Below are positions 4,978 to 6,627 of a DNA stretch of 6,627 nucleotides, piece by piece. A model generated the notes under the pieces. That model ran no database searches, was not told the DNA's origin, and saw only the letters and a program-made list of their open reading frames with translations. Position numbers and translations under genes: made by a program. Numbering within the stretch: the stretch's first letter is position 1; each line of letters begins with the position of its first letter. Source of the DNA: an archaeon (GTDB taxonomy: Archaea; Iainarchaeota; Iainarchaeia; Iainarchaeales; Iainarchaeaceae); contig SBBR01000003.1 of assembly GCA_005239615.1 (NCBI GenBank), positions 1 to 6,627 of the forward strand. Reading direction: 5' to 3'.

Positions 4978-4983
4978 CAAAAT

Positions 4984-6402
4984 ATGAGGGGAATGATATT
5001 GGTGGCAATTGCACTGCTCGCAGCGCTCATGATATCAGGGTGCGCACAGGATCCAACTGTCAGGGTGGATGTTTCGGTTTATGACGACCAGGGAAGGCCT
5101 GTTGAGGGGGCTTACGTGAAGGCTTACTCTAACTACAGCCTCGGCACAGGCATAGAAAAGTGGCTCAGCCTCGACGGCACCCTGACCTCGACAGGAACGA
5201 CAAAGGACGGCAGAGTGTCACTCCAGATACTCCCGGGCAACTACGCGTTCAGCGCGACCAAGGACGAGCTCTACGGCGGAGAGGAAAAGCTCATAATTGC
5301 AGGGAACAACTATGTTTACATTACCCTGAGCAAGCCTAAGACTGTTGGGCTCGGAAAGCTTGAGAGCGTGACTGTGAGAACAGTCGCGGTCTCGGCAACC
5401 AGTGGGATAGGCTACATTGAATTGGTCTCTTCGGACAATCCAAACAATATATTCACCTATTTCGAAGGTGACAGTGTAGATGGCGCCTATTTCCAGGGCA
5501 GCCCTGTGACAATCAAAGTCATACAGGTCATAGCCACCAGCTCCACGAGCAATTACGGCGTGGTCCTGGAACTCTATGACAATTCAGCAAACCTGCTCGA
5601 TAGCAGAACTGCAAACGCAGGCGACAACCTCGGCGACCTGTTCACATCCAGCAAACCGGTAGGATGGGAATCGTACAGCGGAGGCGACACAATAACGGGC
5701 CTTTTAGGAACCGGCAAATATTTAGGCACTACACTGACCGTGGTCTTCATACAGGCTTCAGCGAGCATCTCCGGCACCCCATACAAAGCGGAATTCAAAT
5801 TAAAGGACGAAGAGGGCAATCTTGTCGACACCCAGGCAGTCGGCACTGGCGAGAACCTTGCCGACGTGTTCAAAGACTCGGAAGGCAATCAGGCACTAGC
5901 AACCGGCATACAAGTCGACTTGATAGGAGTTTCCCCTAGCACAAACATTGGCTATATTGAAATAACCAGGCTCGAGCCAAAGCCTAAGACTGGCGAGGTA
6001 CGCCTCAGCCTTGTCGATAACGCGACAGAAAAGCTGATTGACGTGTCAAGCGATGCCCTTACCATGGTTCTCACGGTCTGCAACGTAGAAAAAACAGCGG
6101 ATTCGGTGTTCGAAAACAGTAGGACTTGGTCGAAGGTAGGGGAATGCTGGACGACTGCAAACAGCAATGAACTACTTAGAGTGAATATAAATCCTATGGG
6201 CTCGCCATTGCCGATAGGCGACTGGAACTTCACGTTCTACGGCGAGAACTACCTCAGTAATGCTGCCGTGTTCACTCTGAATGAAGGCCAGCTCGTAGAC
6301 CAGAATGTCATGCTAAAGAAGAAGGCCGGAGCCAAAGGCGGTGGTGGAGGCGGAAGAACATACAGCACGGCTAACCCGCTCGAAGCGCTGCAGGTTAGCT
6401 GA
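4984..6402 (+). CDS. Secreted lipoprotein with CarboxypepD_reg-like and tandem beta-repeat domains (472 aa)
   Basis: The signal sequence is lipoprotein-type: MRGMILVAIALLAALMISGC, with lipobox ISGC and lipidated Cys20, so the protein is anchored outside the cell membrane. Residues about 25-117 look like a carboxypeptidase-regulatory-like Ig fold (VDVSVYDDQGRPVEGAYVKA, then TKDGRVSLQILPGNYAFSA). Residues 122-330 hold tandem beta units with a recurring pattern ending in a Tyr-containing strand at Tyr144, Tyr191, Tyr267 and Tyr324. Residues 191-220 and 267-296 align without gaps and share 11 of 30 residues (for example NLLDS / NLVDT and DNLGDLF / ENLADVF). Residues about 336-445 form another beta domain with Cys366 and Cys388, a possible disulfide. 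Sequons occur at Asn50, Asn346 and Asn415. The tail has lysines, six glycines (452-457) and TANPLEALQVS. I see no catalytic motif. A structural or adhesive surface role is inferred. Confidence 0.75.
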   Translation: MRGMILVAIALLAALMISGCAQDPTVRVDVSVYDDQGRPVEGAYVKAYSNYSLGTGIEKWLSLDGTLTSTGTTKDGRVSLQILPGNYAFSATKDELYGGEEKLIIAGNNYVYITLSKPKTVGLGKLESVTVRTVAVSATSGIGYIELVSSDNPNNIFTYFEGDSVDGAYFQGSPVTIKVIQVIATSSTSNYGVVLELYDNSANLLDSRTANAGDNLGDLFTSSKPVGWESYSGGDTITGLLGTGKYLGTTLTVVFIQASASISGTPYKAEFKLKDEEGNLVDTQAVGTGENLADVFKDSEGNQALATGIQVDLIGVSPSTNIGYIEITRLEPKPKTGEVRLSLVDNATEKLIDVSSDALTMVLTVCNVEKTADSVFENSRTWSKVGECWTTANSNELLRVNINPMGSPLPIGDWNFTFYGENYLSNAAVFTLNEGQLVDQNVMLKKKAGAKGGGGGGRTYSTANPLEALQVS

Positions 6403-6417
6403 ACTGGTTTTATTGGG

Positions 6418-6451
6418 GTAGCGATGCCGATGACCGAAAAGACATCGCTAC
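6418..6451. repeat. Perfect 9-bp inverted repeat after the lipoprotein gene
   Basis: GTAGCGATG (6418-6426) and CATCGCTAC (6443-6451) are exact inverted copies around a 16-nt loop, beginning 16 nt after the lipoprotein stop. No T-run follows directly; a short one (TTTTT, 6482-6486) lies 30 nt further on. It may be the 3' hairpin of the lipoprotein mRNA. The right arm contains the TAG that ends the short minus-strand ORF at 6448-6531. Confidence 0.5.
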
Positions 6452-6531
6452 AGCAACACTCCCGCACGCATGACATTAAACTTTTTCAGGACAGGCAAGG
6501 CGGCACTCTTGATTTTTGAAATTGTTGGCAT
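6448..6531 (-). pseudogene. N-terminal remnant resembling a MNT-type nucleotidyltransferase
   Basis: A 27-codon minus-strand ORF (ATG at 6531, TAG at 6448-6450) reads MPTISKIKSAALPVLKKF followed by NVMRAGVLL. This resembles the opening of small MNT-domain nucleotidyltransferases (antitoxin partners of HEPN proteins), whose first 25-30 residues typically run I-x-x-I-K ... L-P-x-L-K-K-x-x-V-x-R-A-x-L-F-G-S, the G-S belonging to the nucleotide-binding loop. Here the frame stops just before that loop. Downstream in frame a LFG triplet appears after the TAG, but no G-S or D-x-D catalytic motif follows, and the DNA soon enters the lipoprotein gene antisense. A TATA-like element (6555-6563, minus strand) lies 28 nt upstream of the ATG, so it may still be transcribed. 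Family assignment rests on a short stretch. Confidence 0.4.
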
Positions 6532-6554
6532 GCAATAATGTCTCCGTTAATGAA

Positions 6555-6563
6555 TTTATTAAA
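6555..6563 (-). promoter_or_regulatory. TATA-like element before the MNT-like remnant
   Basis: The minus strand reads TTTAATAAA, centred about 28 nt before the ATG at 6531, the spacing seen for other likely leaderless genes here. It lies immediately after the stop of the neighbouring minus-strand gene, so it could also be an AT-rich 3' end. Confidence 0.35.
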
Positions 6564-6564
6564 T

Positions 6565-6627
6565 CTACTTTTTCACGAGAATTTCAAGCCCCGGCAGCGG
6601 CTCGGCCGAGAGGTACTGCAGCAAGGC
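6565..6627 (-). CDS. C-terminal end of a gene cut by the window edge
   Basis: From the right edge one minus-strand frame is open for 20 codons to a TAG at 6565-6567. It reads as ordinary protein: LLQYLSAEPLPGLEI followed by LVKK. Codons are GC-rich (ctg, ctc, gcc, ccg), like the clear genes in the window, and the coding-like composition stops sharply at the TAG where the AT-rich spacer begins. The piece is too short to name a family. Confidence 0.5.
   Translation of the reverse strand, partial: ALLQYLSAEPLPGLEILVKK

Noticed and set aside
6249..6476. A minus-strand ORF of 75 codons with MSCVRECCCSDVF and a run of prolines
   Set aside because: Most of it is antisense to the lipoprotein C-terminus (the prolines mirror the glycine codons). 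The nearby MNT-like frame is the better explanation for the spacer part.

Overview
The window looks archaeal. Evidence: a protein with a class III (type IV pilin-like) signal sequence, an archaeal-type CoaBC, an archaeal/eukaryotic-style NFACT protein (Rqc2/RqcH family), a small stand-alone PRC-barrel protein, a VapBC pair with an AbrB-type antitoxin, and TATA-like boxes placed about 25-28 nt upstream of several start codons, as expected for leaderless archaeal transcripts. Base composition is mixed (GC-rich genes, AT-rich promoters). The gene set and the class III signal recall small-genome archaea such as DPANN lineages. That placement is inference, because no rRNA or other phylogenetic marker is present.

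Layout. Positions 1-71 probably hold the tail of a + strand gene. It converges on an unrecognised 112-residue basic protein (77-415, -). A 254-bp divergent spacer (416-669), rich in inverted repeats, leads to the PRC-barrel gene (670-945, +). That gene converges on an NFACT-family gene (1018-2157, -), which ends where the RNA-binding NFACT-R domain should begin. A 108-bp divergent spacer separates it from an orphan pilin-like secreted protein (2266-2766, +). A hairpin follows, then coaBC (2855-4123, +), which converges with only 10 bp to spare on a vapBC operon (4134-4813, -). The vapB promoter carries a perfect inverted repeat. It lies back to back with a promoter that appears to drive a 19-codon leaderless upstream ORF (4918-4977) and then a large repeat-containing lipoprotein (4984-6402, +). 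The right end (6403-6627) holds a hairpin, a short minus-strand ORF resembling the start of a MNT-type nucleotidyltransferase (likely a remnant), and the C-terminal end of a minus-strand gene cut by the window edge.

How the genes relate. Apart from vapB-vapC there is no multi-gene operon; most genes are single units in alternating orientation. CoaBC serves coenzyme A synthesis, the NFACT protein points to ribosome-associated quality control, and the pilin-like protein and lipoprotein belong to the cell surface. The MNT remnant, close to a complete vapBC, hints at toxin-antitoxin turnover. I do not see a clear new multi-gene system. The most unusual items are the domain-boundary truncation of the NFACT protein, the leaderless uORF whose end overlaps the lipoprotein ribosome binding site, and the inverted repeat at the vapBC promoter.
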